From Limosilactobacillus frumenti DSM 13145 (GTDB taxonomy: Bacteria > Bacillota > Bacilli > Lactobacillales > Lactobacillaceae): a stretch of 64,000 nt of DNA. Shown here piece after piece: positions 34,878-44,512 of this stretch. The stretch covers positions 62,001-126,000 of the forward strand of contig NZ_AZER01000014.1 in assembly GCF_001436045.1 (NCBI RefSeq), in the 5' to 3' direction. The translations under genes and the position numbers were made by a program. Below the pieces are notes generated by a model that ran no database searches, was not told the origin of the DNA, and saw only the letters and a list, made by a program, of their open reading frames with translations. Each line of letters starts with the position of its first letter. The stretch's first letter is position 1.

Positions 34878-36239
34878 ATGAAAAATCAACTTAACAATGT
34901 CCAAGAACACGAAAAAACGCTGGGACTCTTTGACCTAGCTATTCTCGGTATCGGTGCCATTATTGGGACTGGGATCCTCGTCCTTACCGGGATTGTTGCC
35001 GCTAAAGACTCCGGGCCAGCGATTATCTTTTCATTTTTAATTGCTGCCTTAGCCAGTGGCTTGATCGGTCTATGCTATTCAGAATTAACTACTAGTCTAC
35101 CTAATTCGGGAAGTGCCTTCTTTTACGCTTGGGTATCTATTGGGAAATTTGTTGCTTTTCTCGCGGGCTGGACATTAATTGGCGTCTACGTAACTACCAC
35201 CGCTACCGTCGCTAATGGTTGGACCGGTTACGTTCAATCTTTTTTAGAAGTGCTCGGTGTTAACTTACCCCATCGTTTTTTAATGACTCCTGCTGCTGGT
35301 GGTTTGATCAACCTGCCTGCTGTCCTTATGATCTTATTAATGACGATTATTTTGACGCGGGGAACCAGTGAAAGCAAGTTAATCAATAACTTCTTGGTAG
35401 GGGTAAAAATTTTCATCATTGTCCTGTTTATTGTCGTCAGTCTTCCCCACATCCGCTCGACAAATTGGCATCCCTTCCTTCCGTATGGTTATAAGGGAAT
35501 TTTTACCGGAGCATCAGCGGTTTTCTTTTCATTTCTCGGTTTTGATGCCCTAGCAACGTCAGCAGAAGATGCTAAAAATGTTGACAAAAATATTCCCCGG
35601 GCAATAATTTTGTGCCTCGTCATTTCAACTGCCCTGTATGTGTTAGTTAGTTTAGTGATGACTGGTGTTGTTTCCTACACTAAACTAAACGTTTCTGAAG
35701 CAATGTCCTATGTTCTGATCGTTAAAGGCCACCGTTTTGTTGCGGAAATCGTTTCTTTAGGAGCCGTCCTTGGAATAATGGCAGTCGTATTTGCCTTCAT
35801 TTACGCAGGGTCAAATATCCTCAAGTCAATGAGTCGAAGTGCTTTCTTACCGCAAGGCCTCGCAAAAGTTAATGTGCATACAAAAAGTCCTAATCGTGCC
35901 ATTTGGTTAGTTGGTATTTTCTCAGCTATTCTTGCTGGTGAGTTTGACCTTCACTACTTGGCACTTATTGCCAATATTGGTTCCTTAATGGTATTTGCCT
36001 TAATTTCATTAATCGTTATAATTCTCCGTTACCGTTACCCAGAATTAAAGCGCCCCTTCAAAGTTCCAGGTGGTAAGATTATTCCAATGATGTCAATCTT
36101 AATTTGTTTAGTACTACTGGTTAGTATTTCACTGACTGCTTGGTTGACTTACCTGGCGTGGATAATTCTTGGTTTGTTAGTTTACTTCTTCTACTCATTA
36201 CGGCATGCTGATGAATTCAACTTTACTAAAGAGGAATAA
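34878..36239 (+). CDS. APC-family amino-acid permease (cationic amino-acid type)
   Basis: A 453-aa protein with about 12 membrane helices: LAILGIGAIIGTGILVLTG in helix 1 and FFSFLGFDALATSAEDAKNVDKNIPRAI in helix 6, as in the YfnA/CAT group. The ATG at 34878 has AAAGGA about 11 nt upstream; the frame from 34800 overlaps the first permease. The two genes form an operon of paralogous but distinct permeases. Substrate not known. Confidence 0.85.
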   Translation: MKNQLNNVQEHEKTLGLFDLAILGIGAIIGTGILVLTGIVAAKDSGPAIIFSFLIAALASGLIGLCYSELTTSLPNSGSAFFYAWVSIGKFVAFLAGWTLIGVYVTTTATVANGWTGYVQSFLEVLGVNLPHRFLMTPAAGGLINLPAVLMILLMTIILTRGTSESKLINNFLVGVKIFIIVLFIVVSLPHIRSTNWHPFLPYGYKGIFTGASAVFFSFLGFDALATSAEDAKNVDKNIPRAIILCLVISTALYVLVSLVMTGVVSYTKLNVSEAMSYVLIVKGHRFVAEIVSLGAVLGIMAVVFAFIYAGSNILKSMSRSAFLPQGLAKVNVHTKSPNRAIWLVGIFSAILAGEFDLHYLALIANIGSLMVFALISLIVIILRYRYPELKRPFKVPGGKIIPMMSILICLVLLVSISLTAWLTYLAWIILGLLVYFFYSLRHADEFNFTKEE

Positions 36240-36241
36240 CC

Positions 36242-36296
36242 AAAAGAAGGGTTTAACCATTCGTGTTTACGAGTGATTGAACTCTTCTTTTTGGTA
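36242..36296 (+). terminator. Terminator after the permease pair
   Basis: AAAAGAAGGGTT pairs with AACTCTTCTTTT around a long, partly paired loop, then TTGG. Confidence 0.65.
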
Positions 36297-36358
36297 TGTT
36301 AATAGCTTAAAAACAAGGTGTAGAATAAAAGTAGCGCACTAAGAAAGGATTTGAATTT

Positions 36359-37789
36359 ATGGGACGTTTTAGAAATTCTGCTTGTACATCAATTATGGTC
36401 GGCAAGGACGCTTCACTGGATGGGTCGACATTTATTTCACGAAATGAAGACCGGGTAAAAGCGATTGAACCGAAGCAATTTTTAGTCCAACCAGCCGTTC
36501 ATGACCGCCACGAAACATACGTTTCTGCTTACAACAAGCTAACAGTGCCGTTACCAGCTAATGGAATGCGTTACACGGCTACTCCAAGTGTTGACCAATC
36601 AGCTGGCCCTAACGAAGAAGACGGGTTTAATGAAGTAAATGTTGGCGAGAGCGCTACTGAAAGTGTCTACGCTAACGACCGCGTTTTAGCCTATGACCCC
36701 TTCGTTAAAAATGGCTTAGCAGAAGATTCGATGACCACTTTAGTACTACCCTACATTCACTCAGCTCGAGAAGGAGTTACAAGATTAGGTCAGTTGGTTG
36801 CTAAATATGGTGCCGCAGAAGGTAATGGTGTGCAATTTAGCGACCACAATGAAGTTTGGTACATGGAAATCGCCACTGGTCACCAATGGGTTGCTGTACG
36901 GATTCCAGATGATTGCTATGCCGTTGCCGCTAATCAGATCGCTATCGAGCAAATTGACTTTGATGACCATGATAACTATATGTGGTCACCTAATATTCAA
37001 GAATTTGTTAATCTTCACTGCCTCAATCCTGACAAGGATCAATGGAATTTCCGCCATATCTTCGGTACCAATACGCAAAAAGATCACCATTACAACACAC
37101 CCCGGGTCTGGTTTGCTCAACGTTATTTGAACCCAATTGCTAGCGCCAATCAAACTCCTGAATCCCCTGATATGCCATTTATCCGTAAACCAGAACGAAA
37201 GATTAGTCTTGAGGATATTCAGTACCTCCTAAAATCTCATTACAATGAAACTAAGTACGACCCGCTTGGTGATGGCAATGACCATGACCGGCATGTTTAT
37301 CGGGCAATCTCGCTTTCACGAACGGCACAATCGCACATCTTGCAGATGCGTAATAATGTTGATGCTAAACACGCGGCTATTCAGTGGGTTGAGTTTGGTG
37401 TCCCGTCTTTTTGTGCCTACGTACCATTTTTTGCTAACGCTGATGATACCGATTACTCTTACCGTCATTTTCCGAAAAAGATGAATTTGAAGAGTGCTTA
37501 CTGGTTAAATGAAGCATTAGCAATGGTCGTAGAATCCCACTATACTGATTTCATGCAAGCTGATTTGGACTATCAGGATGACCTGAATGAATGGGCCCAA
37601 CGCAGAATTGCGCAAGTCGATGATCACGCTAAAAACCTAACAGGCACTAAACTAACGACTTATTTGACTGGTCAAAATCATAAAATCGCTCGCCATTACA
37701 ACAAGAAAGCTAAGAAACTATTGTTTAAATTAATCACTGAAGGAACAGAACTTTCAGCTTTAACATTTAAGATGTATCCAAACCTTTAG
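36359..37789 (+). CDS. C69-family dipeptidase (PepDA-like)
   Basis: A 476-aa N-terminal-nucleophile peptidase. Cys9 in NSACTSIMVGKDASLDGSTF is the expected nucleophile after removal of a short N-terminal peptide, and ISRNED follows. HSAREGV and WYMEIATGHQWVAVRIPDD are family blocks. It splits dipeptides from casein-like or imported peptides in the cytoplasm. AAAGGA lies 9-10 nt before the ATG. It forms a single unit. Confidence 0.9.
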   Translation: MGRFRNSACTSIMVGKDASLDGSTFISRNEDRVKAIEPKQFLVQPAVHDRHETYVSAYNKLTVPLPANGMRYTATPSVDQSAGPNEEDGFNEVNVGESATESVYANDRVLAYDPFVKNGLAEDSMTTLVLPYIHSAREGVTRLGQLVAKYGAAEGNGVQFSDHNEVWYMEIATGHQWVAVRIPDDCYAVAANQIAIEQIDFDDHDNYMWSPNIQEFVNLHCLNPDKDQWNFRHIFGTNTQKDHHYNTPRVWFAQRYLNPIASANQTPESPDMPFIRKPERKISLEDIQYLLKSHYNETKYDPLGDGNDHDRHVYRAISLSRTAQSHILQMRNNVDAKHAAIQWVEFGVPSFCAYVPFFANADDTDYSYRHFPKKMNLKSAYWLNEALAMVVESHYTDFMQADLDYQDDLNEWAQRRIAQVDDHAKNLTGTKLTTYLTGQNHKIARHYNKKAKKLLFKLITEGTELSALTFKMYPNL

Positions 37790-37793
37790 ATTA

Positions 37794-37826
37794 AAAAATT
37801 CCCGTCTTTTTTGACGGGAATTTTTT
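37794..37826. terminator. Terminator between the dipeptidase and birA
   Basis: AAAAATTCCCGTC (37794-37806) and GACGGGAATTTTT (37813-37825) pair fully, with T and A runs on both sides, so it ends transcripts in both directions, including the long fatty-acid operon. Confidence 0.9.
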
Positions 37827-38619
37827 AATAGTAGACTTTAATTACTTCACCACCAGAAAGGTGATGAAAATCGCCAGCTGGTGTTTGAATGATTAACCTG
37901 GCATGCTTATCAATTCCACACACCAAACCTTCTAAATTACCGGTATTGGTTTTTAACCTGACATGACGATCTTTAAGAAATGATTGCTGTTGATATTGGT
38001 TTAGAAAACGACCATCCTGATAATGAGCATTTACGTCAAGAATATTAGTTATTAACCGTGCCACCAACCGATTCCGGTCCACCATTGCAGAAGTAATCGC
38101 CCCAGCTTTAGGCTTTAATTCATTAGGGAACACTGCAGTATTAATATTCAAACCGATTCCAACAATATAACAGTATGACTGCTCACGGAACTGGTATGAA
38201 GCCTCACACAGGATTCCGGCAATTTTTTTATTGTGCAGGTAAACATCATTTACCCATTTTAACTGAAAAGATAATGTGGGATAAAAATCCTGCAACGTAT
38301 TAACTAAGGCCACCCCAATTCCAGTCGTAAACAGGCCATTTTTTTGGAGCTCCCCTAATGACTTATGAGGGAGAACTATACTCATATACAAACCTGAATC
38401 AGCTGGTGAATAAAAATGGCGGCCCTGTTTCCCATAACCAGCACTTTGCTGATTGGCAATAACCACCAACTCATTTACTAGTGAGTGGTCGGCCAGGTAT
38501 TGTTTTGCAAAAGTTTGGGTCGAGGGAAGAACCGGTTTAATAATTACCGACCCGGAAAAATGAGGACAAAAATGGCTTATCATTTCTGCTGATAAGCCAT
38601 TTTTATTATCTTTAGCCAT
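37825..38619 (-). CDS. birA: Biotin-[acetyl-CoA-carboxylase] ligase
   Basis: A 264-aa class I (monofunctional) biotin ligase: GYGKQGRHFYSPADSGLYMSIVL is the biotinyl-AMP motif and LKWVNDVYLHNKKIAGILCE is the central sheet. There is no N-terminal HTH, so it does not act as a repressor. It is the last gene of the fatty-acid operon, where its substrate AccB is encoded. Its ATG overlaps the fabI stop (TAATG). Confidence 0.92.
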   Translation of the reverse strand: MAKDNKNGLSAEMISHFCPHFSGSVIIKPVLPSTQTFAKQYLADHSLVNELVVIANQQSAGYGKQGRHFYSPADSGLYMSIVLPHKSLGELQKNGLFTTGIGVALVNTLQDFYPTLSFQLKWVNDVYLHNKKIAGILCEASYQFREQSYCYIVGIGLNINTAVFPNELKPKAGAITSAMVDRNRLVARLITNILDVNAHYQDGRFLNQYQQQSFLKDRHVRLKTNTGNLEGLVCGIDKHARLIIQTPAGDFHHLSGGEVIKVYY

Positions 38620-39383
38620 TAAATTAAATGCACACCCTTATCAACATAAATCACGTCACCGACAACCCCTGTCGAGAGGTCACTCATCAAGAACGCACAC
38701 GTCCCACCGATTTCATCTAAATCAACACTGACTCCATCGACTGTCCGGTCCTGAGACATCTTCAATAAATCACCATGTCCCTTAATACCAGTAACGGCCA
38801 GCGTCTTTAAGGCACCAGCTGAAATGGCGTTAACACGCACGCCAGCTGGTCCCATATCACGGGCTAAATACCGCACGCTAGATTCCAATGCAGCTTTAGC
38901 AACTCCCATCACGTTATAGTTAGGGATTGCCCGTTCGGAACCAAAGTATGTCAGGGTCACGATGCTGGCCGGATCTTTAAGCAATTCCAGTTGATGAGCG
39001 TACTTAGCAACCGCAATTAAAGAATAAGCAGACACGTTTTGCGCTAGTGCGTAGCCGTCCCGACTAACTCCTAAAATGGAGCCCCCTAATTCTTCCTTTT
39101 TAGCATAGGCAATTGCGTGAACAATCCCGTCCACTGGGCCAAATTGGCTCTTAATACTTGTAAAGGCCGTTTGAATACTGTCATCTTGAGCAACATCACA
39201 TTCAAACATCCTTGAATCATCGTTCACGAGACGACTAAGGCTCCGTTTCATCCGTTCATTTTGATATGTATAAATAACAGTTGCTCCTTGTTGTGCCATT
39301 ACCCGTGCACATCCCCAAGCAATAGAACGTTTATTGGCCACACCCATTACAATGATCTTTTTATTTGCTAAAATTCCTGACAA
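38619..39383 (-). CDS. fabI: Enoyl-[ACP] reductase (NADH), FabI
   Basis: A 254-aa SDR-like reductase. VMGVANKRSIAWGCARVM binds NADH and the catalytic Tyr-x6-Lys is YNVMGVAK. The start is TTG 39383, with GGAGG 10 nt upstream; the frame continues to 39569 but that stretch lies inside accA. It reduces trans-2-enoyl-ACP in the last step of each elongation cycle, and is the target of triclosan-type inhibitors. No FabK is seen in the cluster. Confidence 0.93.
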   Translation of the reverse strand: MSGILANKKIIVMGVANKRSIAWGCARVMAQQGATVIYTYQNERMKRSLSRLVNDDSRMFECDVAQDDSIQTAFTSIKSQFGPVDGIVHAIAYAKKEELGGSILGVSRDGYALAQNVSAYSLIAVAKYAHQLELLKDPASIVTLTYFGSERAIPNYNVMGVAKAALESSVRYLARDMGPAGVRVNAISAGALKTLAVTGIKGHGDLLKMSQDRTVDGVSVDLDEIGGTCAFLMSDLSTGVVGDVIYVDKGVHLI

Positions 39384-39399
39384 TCTCTTCCAACCTCCA

Positions 39400-40170
39400 T
39401 TAGAATTTGCGGTAACGTTCATGCCGCTTTTGCAATAACTGATCCGTTGACAATTTCTGCAAATCACCAAGTTGACGTTGTAAAACCTGATCAATGTTTT
39501 TAACAACCTGCTGGTGATCAGACGGCTCTTTAATGATTCCCTCAATGACGTGTTTTTTGAGTAAATCACGAGGCGTTAATTGCATTATTTGAGCAGCTTC
39601 ATCTGCTCGGGTATTATCTTTCCAAAGAATGGTGGCAAAGCCTTCTGGTGACAAAATAGAATACGTACTATTTTCTAACATCCAAACCTGGTCCCCACCG
39701 GCTAATGCTAAGGCCCCACCACTACCACCTTCACCAAAGATGATGGTAATGATAGGGGTCGGCAATTGGCTCATTTCTAAAATATTCTGGGCAATTGCCG
39801 CACCCTGACCATTCTCCTCTGCCGATTGTCCAGGATAAGCGCCTGGCGTATTCACAAAGCAGAATATCGGGCGATGAAACTTAGCAGCCTGTTTCATTAG
39901 GTGCAGTGATTTACGATATCCAGCCGGTGTCGGGCAGCCAAAGTGTTTTGCAACCCGGTCCTCAATATCAGTCCCCTTATCGGTGGCAATCACAGTCACT
40001 GGTTGCTGATGAAAAAGGCCAATTCCACCAATAATAGCGGGATCGTCACTACCAATACCGCCCCCATGCAACTCCATATAATCATTTAGCAAGGAGCTGA
40101 TAATTTCTTTGCCGGTAATTTTATTGTCATCACGGGCAGCCGTCACAATTTGAATTGCTTTATTCGTCAA
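39400..40170 (-). CDS. accA: Acetyl-CoA carboxylase carboxyltransferase subunit alpha
   Basis: A 256-aa crotonase-fold subunit: ELHGGGIGSDDPAIIGGIG, FVNTPGAYPGQSAEENGQGAAIA, GEGGSGGALALAGGDQVWMLENSTYSILSPEG. It moves carboxyl from biotin to acetyl-CoA with AccD. TTG 40170 has GGGGGA 7 nt upstream and is preferred; an ATG at 40185 overlaps accD and lacks a clear ribosome site, so the start is uncertain by five codons. Confidence 0.92.
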   Translation of the reverse strand: MTNKAIQIVTAARDDNKITGKEIISSLLNDYMELHGGGIGSDDPAIIGGIGLFHQQPVTVIATDKGTDIEDRVAKHFGCPTPAGYRKSLHLMKQAAKFHRPIFCFVNTPGAYPGQSAEENGQGAAIAQNILEMSQLPTPIITIIFGEGGSGGALALAGGDQVWMLENSTYSILSPEGFATILWKDNTRADEAAQIMQLTPRDLLKKHVIEGIIKEPSDHQQVVKNIDQVLQRQLGDLQKLSTDQLLQKRHERYRKF

Positions 40171-40174
40171 ACGA

Positions 40175-41011
40175 TCATCCCCCATACTTCAATAACCACT
40201 GGAGAGTCTGCTTTTCTTGTTGCCGTTGAATGATCCGATCCACAAAGCCATGTTTAAGTAATGTTTCCGCGTCTTGTAAATCAGCCGGAATCTTTTGGTG
40301 CATGGTTTGTTCAATCACCCGGCGGCCTGCAAAACCAACTAGTGCATGCGGTTCTGCTAAGGTAATATCCCCCTGCATGGCAAAACTAGCTGTTACCCCG
40401 CCCGTAGTAGGATCGGTAAGGACAACAACATACAATAAGCCGGCCTGAGCGTGGTGTTGAACCGCACTACTAATTTTAGCCATTTGCATTAAGGAAATAA
40501 TTCCTTCCTGCATCCGAGCACCACCAGAAGCGGTAAACAGAACTACTGGTAGTTTATCTTTAGTAGCTCGTTCAAATAAACGGGTAATCTTTTCTCCCGT
40601 CACCATCCCTAGAGAACCCATGATAAAAGTCGGGTCCATGATGCCAAGACCAAATTGGGCATCGCCAATCGTGGCCTTCCCTGTTAATACAGAATCATTC
40701 AATTGAGCACGTTCTTGGGCATGCGCAATTTTCTCATTATAACCCGGGAAATTAAGTGGATCATTCGTCTGGAGTTCTGTGTCAAATTCAGTAAATTGAT
40801 CCACCAACCATTTCAATCGTTGGCGGGCACTAATACGAAAGCCATAATGGCAATGTGGACAAGTACTGTATTGGTCCAAGTCTTTCGTTAAAATAGTTTC
40901 ACCACATTTAGGACACTTAGTCCAGAGGTCGTCAGGAACCTTGGCATCAGCATAACGGTCCGCTTTAACGTGATGAGCGGTAAGCGTATTATCATGATCG
41001 TACAAGTTCAT
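40175..41011 (-). CDS. accD: Acetyl-CoA carboxylase carboxyltransferase subunit beta
   Basis: A 278-aa subunit with an N-terminal four-Cys zinc ribbon (CPKCGETILTKDLDQYSTCPHC) and the crotonase-type core (VLFTASGGARMQEGI, DPTTGGVTASFAMQGD). It pairs with AccA. Its start overlaps the accC end by 20 nt. Confidence 0.93.
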   Translation of the reverse strand: MNLYDHDNTLTAHHVKADRYADAKVPDDLWTKCPKCGETILTKDLDQYSTCPHCHYGFRISARQRLKWLVDQFTEFDTELQTNDPLNFPGYNEKIAHAQERAQLNDSVLTGKATIGDAQFGLGIMDPTFIMGSLGMVTGEKITRLFERATKDKLPVVLFTASGGARMQEGIISLMQMAKISSAVQHHAQAGLLYVVVLTDPTTGGVTASFAMQGDITLAEPHALVGFAGRRVIEQTMHQKIPADLQDAETLLKHGFVDRIIQRQQEKQTLQWLLKYGG

Positions 41012-42380
41012 CCTGAGTATGTTCCTCCTTCCACTTATTTAAAAAGGTCTTTTCTAAATAACTAGTAGTGAAATTGCCTGTGATAAAGGTTGGATCTTGC
41101 AAAATGGCTAATTGGAATGCCTGGTTTGTTTTAACGCCTTCGATGACCATTTCATTCAGCAACCGTTTGATCTTCTCAATTGCTTCAACACGGTCATGAC
41201 CAAGGGCAATCACTTTGGCAATCATGGCATCATAAAAAGGTGTCACCGTTGCTCCCTGATAAAGGGCGGTATCAATCCGCATTCCTAAATTACCTACTGG
41301 CAAGTACAGGTATTTAATTTTACCTGTTGAAGGCATGAAGTTATGATCGGCATCTTCAGCATTAATCCGACATTCAATCGCTGCACCATTAATATGGATA
41401 TCCGACTGATTGAAGGGGAGATCTTCACCAGCGGCCACTTTTAATTGCGCTTTTACTAAATCTATGCCTGTTACCATTTCAGTGACCGTATGTTCCACCT
41501 GGATCCGCGTATTCATTTCCATGAAATAAAAATGATGATTTTGGTCCATTAGGAACTCAATTGTCCCCGTGTTTAGGTAGTGGATCCCATTTACAGCGCG
41601 CAAGGCAATTTCACCCAATTGTTTACGCTCCGCATTAGTAATCAGTTGGCAGGGACTCTCTTCAAGAACCTTTTGTTTATTAATCTGTAATGAGCAGTCC
41701 CGTTCTGGGAAGTAAACTGCATGACCCGCGGCATCACGAAAGATTTGCACTTCAATGTGCTTAACGTTTTCCATGATTTTTTCTAAATACATCTGGTCAT
41801 CATTAAATGCTAGCCGTGCTTCACTTTGGGCTTCATTAAAAGAATCAGTCATTTCATCTTCATTATTAATTCGCCGAATTCCTTTACCACCGCCACCGGC
41901 AGCGGCTTTGATTAATACTGGATAGCCGATTTTAGCAGCCACTCGTTTAGCATCCGCCACGTTATCAATGTAACCATCACTACCTGGAATAACGGGAACA
42001 CCAAGCTTCTTCATTTGTTGACGAGCATGTTCCTTGTTCCCCATTAAATCAATCGTTTGCGAGTGCGGACCAATAAACGTAATCCCACAGGCCTGGCACA
42101 TTTCAGCAAATTGACTATTTTCTGAAAGAAAACCAAAACCCGGATGGATAGCCTGAGCGCCGGTCCCAACAGCAGCGGCAAGGATATTTTTCATATTTAA
42201 GTATGATTCTTGTGGGCGGGGACCACCAACACAGACAGCTTCATCTGCTAACTGGACATGCAAACTTTCGCGATCAGCTGCTGAGTAAATTGCCACTGAC
42301 TTAATCCCCAATTCATGAAGGGATCGAATAATCCGGACAGCAATTTCCCCACGATTAGCAACTAGTACTTTGGAAAACAT
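40992..42380 (-). CDS. accC: Biotin carboxylase
   Basis: A 462-aa ATP-grasp enzyme: VLVANRGEIAVRIIR, IHPGFGFLSENSQFAE, KAAAGGGGKGIR (glycine-rich ATP loop), FMEMNTRIQVEHTVTE. It carboxylates biotin on AccB. ATG 42380 is chosen (AGGTGAGTGATAGG upstream) over a GTG at 42392 that directly touches the fabZ stop. Confidence 0.94.
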   Translation of the reverse strand: MFSKVLVANRGEIAVRIIRSLHELGIKSVAIYSAADRESLHVQLADEAVCVGGPRPQESYLNMKNILAAAVGTGAQAIHPGFGFLSENSQFAEMCQACGITFIGPHSQTIDLMGNKEHARQQMKKLGVPVIPGSDGYIDNVADAKRVAAKIGYPVLIKAAAGGGGKGIRRINNEDEMTDSFNEAQSEARLAFNDDQMYLEKIMENVKHIEVQIFRDAAGHAVYFPERDCSLQINKQKVLEESPCQLITNAERKQLGEIALRAVNGIHYLNTGTIEFLMDQNHHFYFMEMNTRIQVEHTVTEMVTGIDLVKAQLKVAAGEDLPFNQSDIHINGAAIECRINAEDADHNFMPSTGKIKYLYLPVGNLGMRIDTALYQGATVTPFYDAMIAKVIALGHDRVEAIEKIKRLLNEMVIEGVKTNQAFQLAILQDPTFITGNFTTSYLEKTFLNKWKEEHTQDELVRS

Positions 42381-42392
42381 CCTATCACTCAC

Positions 42393-42827
42393 CTAACCAA
42401 TAAAAAACGTTAACTCTGCAGAGCAAGTCCGTTGACCATTAACCGTCGCTTCAGCTTTTCCTTCACCGATGTTATGACGAATCTTGGTCAAATGTACTTC
42501 TAATCGTAAAGTGTCACCAGGACGGACCACTTTACGAAATTCAGCAGTTTTAATTCCACCAAAATAAGCAGTTTTTCCTTTAAACTGTGGAGCTGATAAT
42601 AAGGCTACTGCCCCAGTTTGGGCTAAAGACTCAACAATTAATGCCCCTGGTAAAACTGGGTTATTCGGGAAATGACCATTAAATACTTCTTCATGGATGG
42701 TAACGTTCCGTCGTGCCACTGCCATTTCGCCTGGTACGAGCTCTTCTACCCGGTCAATTAACAACATCGGGTAACGGTGCGGAATAATCTTTTGGATTGC
42801 GGTCGCATCCAAATCCACTTTAGCCAT
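42393..42827 (-). CDS. fabZ: 3-hydroxyacyl-[ACP] dehydratase FabZ, second copy
   Basis: A 144-aa hot-dog protein. The catalytic His is in NGHFPNNPVLPG and the Glu in ALIVESLAQTGAVAL. It lies between accB and accC with gaps of 2 and 0-12 nt. The fold is shared with the other FabZ at 47949-48395. In Enterococcus one of two such paralogs also isomerises the double bond (FabN); which copy does so here cannot be read. Confidence 0.92.
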   Translation of the reverse strand: MAKVDLDATAIQKIIPHRYPMLLIDRVEELVPGEMAVARRNVTIHEEVFNGHFPNNPVLPGALIVESLAQTGAVALLSAPQFKGKTAYFGGIKTAEFRKVVRPGDTLRLEVHLTKIRHNIGEGKAEATVNGQRTCSAELTFFIG

Positions 42828-42829
42828 GG

Positions 42830-43261
42830 TTAATCTCCTTCCTTAACAGTGAATAGTGGTTGTTGATACTCAACTAATTCTCCATTGTCGACTTTGACAG
42901 CGGAAATGACGCCATCAACATCACTCTTAACTTCTGTCATCATTTTCATTGCTTCAATCACACAAACAACGTCACCCTTGTGTACGTGACTACCAACTTT
43001 GACATATGGTGGTTGTTGCGGCTTGGATTGTAAATAAACTGTCCCAACTAGCGGTGCTTTAATTTGCGCATCACTAACTACTTGTTGTTGACTACCATTG
43101 TCTTGTTGAATAGCAGGTTTAGTTGTTGGTAATTGAGCATTAGTGGTTGGCTGGTTATTCTTACTAAGGTAAAGGTGAAAATCACCATCTTCAATTTTTA
43201 ATTCACGAACTGATGAATTTTCAAAATCAGCCATAATATCCTTGAGATTTTTTAAATCCAA
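42830..43261 (-). CDS. accB: Biotin carboxyl carrier protein
   Basis: A 143-aa protein: N-terminal helical part, Pro/Gln-rich linker (about 30-65), and a C-terminal biotinyl domain with the lysine in CVIEAMKMMTEV. It is biotinylated by the BirA encoded at the operon's end. Confidence 0.94.
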   Translation of the reverse strand: MDLKNLKDIMADFENSSVRELKIEDGDFHLYLSKNNQPTTNAQLPTTKPAIQQDNGSQQQVVSDAQIKAPLVGTVYLQSKPQQPPYVKVGSHVHKGDVVCVIEAMKMMTEVKSDVDGVISAVKVDNGELVEYQQPLFTVKEGD

Positions 43262-44500
43262 TTAATCATTCACCCACTTTCGAAAAGCTAACACAGCGTT
43301 GTGGCCACCGAAGCCGAAGGAATTACTCAATGCGTAATCAGCAGTCGGCGCATCCTGATTTGTAGCGTTAACCAGATGAACATTGCATTCAGGATCTTGG
43401 TTAAAACAACCAACATTTTGCGGTAATTTACCCTTGGCTAATGCTGCCACCGTAATTACTGCCTCAATTGCTCCTGCAGCACCAAGTAAATGTCCTGTCA
43501 TCCCTTTTGTCGAGCTAACTAAGACTGAACTATCCTTACCAAAGACTTTGTTAATTGCTAAGGATTCACCGCTATCGTTAGCGTGAGTAGCGGTCCCATG
43601 AGCATTAATATAGTCAACATCATCAGCTTGAATCCCAGCTTCATCAATTGCTGCTTGCATTGCCCGCGCAGCACCCTTGCCAGTTGGGTCAGGAGCAGTA
43701 ATGTGATAAGCATCACCAGTAGCACCATACCCAACAACTTCACCAATAATACGGGCCCCGCGCTTACGAGCATGTTCGAGGCTTTCCAGAACCAGTGCCC
43801 CAGCACCTTCACCGAGAACAAAACCATTACGGTCCTTGTCAAAAGGTAAAGAAGCTTTCAACGGATCTGGAGTCGTAGATAAAGCATTCAAGGCTGCAAA
43901 ACCGGCAATGCCGATCTCATTAACTGATGCTTCAGAGCCCCCAGCAATCATTGCTTGAGCACGGCCTTCTTTAATTTGACGGTAAGCTTCACCAATTGAG
44001 TTTGTTCCAGTGGCACAAGCGGTCGTAATTGAAGTACAAATATTCTGGGCATTAAACCGGATTGCAATATTACCAGCGGCCATATTGGAAATAGCCATCG
44101 GTACAAACATTGGTGACACGCGGCGAGGGCCCTTGTCATGCATTTTAATAACTTGTTCTTGAATGGTCGTTAAACCACCAATCCCAGAGCCAAAAATAAC
44201 ACCTAAGTCTTCTGGGTGAGTGTTCTCCTCATCAATCCCAGCCATTTTCATGGCTTCATCTGCCGTTTGAATAGCGTACTGGGAATACAAGTCCATTCGC
44301 CGAGCGGCTTTTTTACCAACTACTGCTTTAGGATCAAAATCATCAATTTCACCGGCAACGGTAATTCCAGTTTCACTAGCATCAAACTTGGAAATTGGCT
44401 TAATGCCGACTTTGCCAGCTAAAGTATTATTAACAAACTTATCTAAACCATTACCATTCGGTGCAATCGCACCCATTCCAGTAATTACAACCCTAGTCAT
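43262..44500 (-). CDS. fabF: 3-oxoacyl-[ACP] synthase II FabF
   Basis: A 412-aa condensing enzyme with the Cys-His-His triad in TTACATGTNS, NAHGTATHANDSGES and KGMTGHLLGAAG. Start ATG 44500 follows AGAAGG at 8 nt; a GTG three codons earlier is less likely. It carries out chain elongation with malonyl-ACP. Confidence 0.95.
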   Translation of the reverse strand: MTRVVITGMGAIAPNGNGLDKFVNNTLAGKVGIKPISKFDASETGITVAGEIDDFDPKAVVGKKAARRMDLYSQYAIQTADEAMKMAGIDEENTHPEDLGVIFGSGIGGLTTIQEQVIKMHDKGPRRVSPMFVPMAISNMAAGNIAIRFNAQNICTSITTACATGTNSIGEAYRQIKEGRAQAMIAGGSEASVNEIGIAGFAALNALSTTPDPLKASLPFDKDRNGFVLGEGAGALVLESLEHARKRGARIIGEVVGYGATGDAYHITAPDPTGKGAARAMQAAIDEAGIQADDVDYINAHGTATHANDSGESLAINKVFGKDSSVLVSSTKGMTGHLLGAAGAIEAVITVAALAKGKLPQNVGCFNQDPECNVHLVNATNQDAPTADYALSNSFGFGGHNAVLAFRKWVND

Positions 44501-44512
44501 TTTATTCACCTT

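Noticed and set aside
39384-39569. Long N-terminal extension of FabI
   Set aside because: It lies within accA coding sequence; TTG 39383 has a proper ribosome site and gives normal length.
43558-43849. Paired 88-94 codon frames on both strands inside fabF
   Set aside because: Both are shadows of the condensing-enzyme gene.
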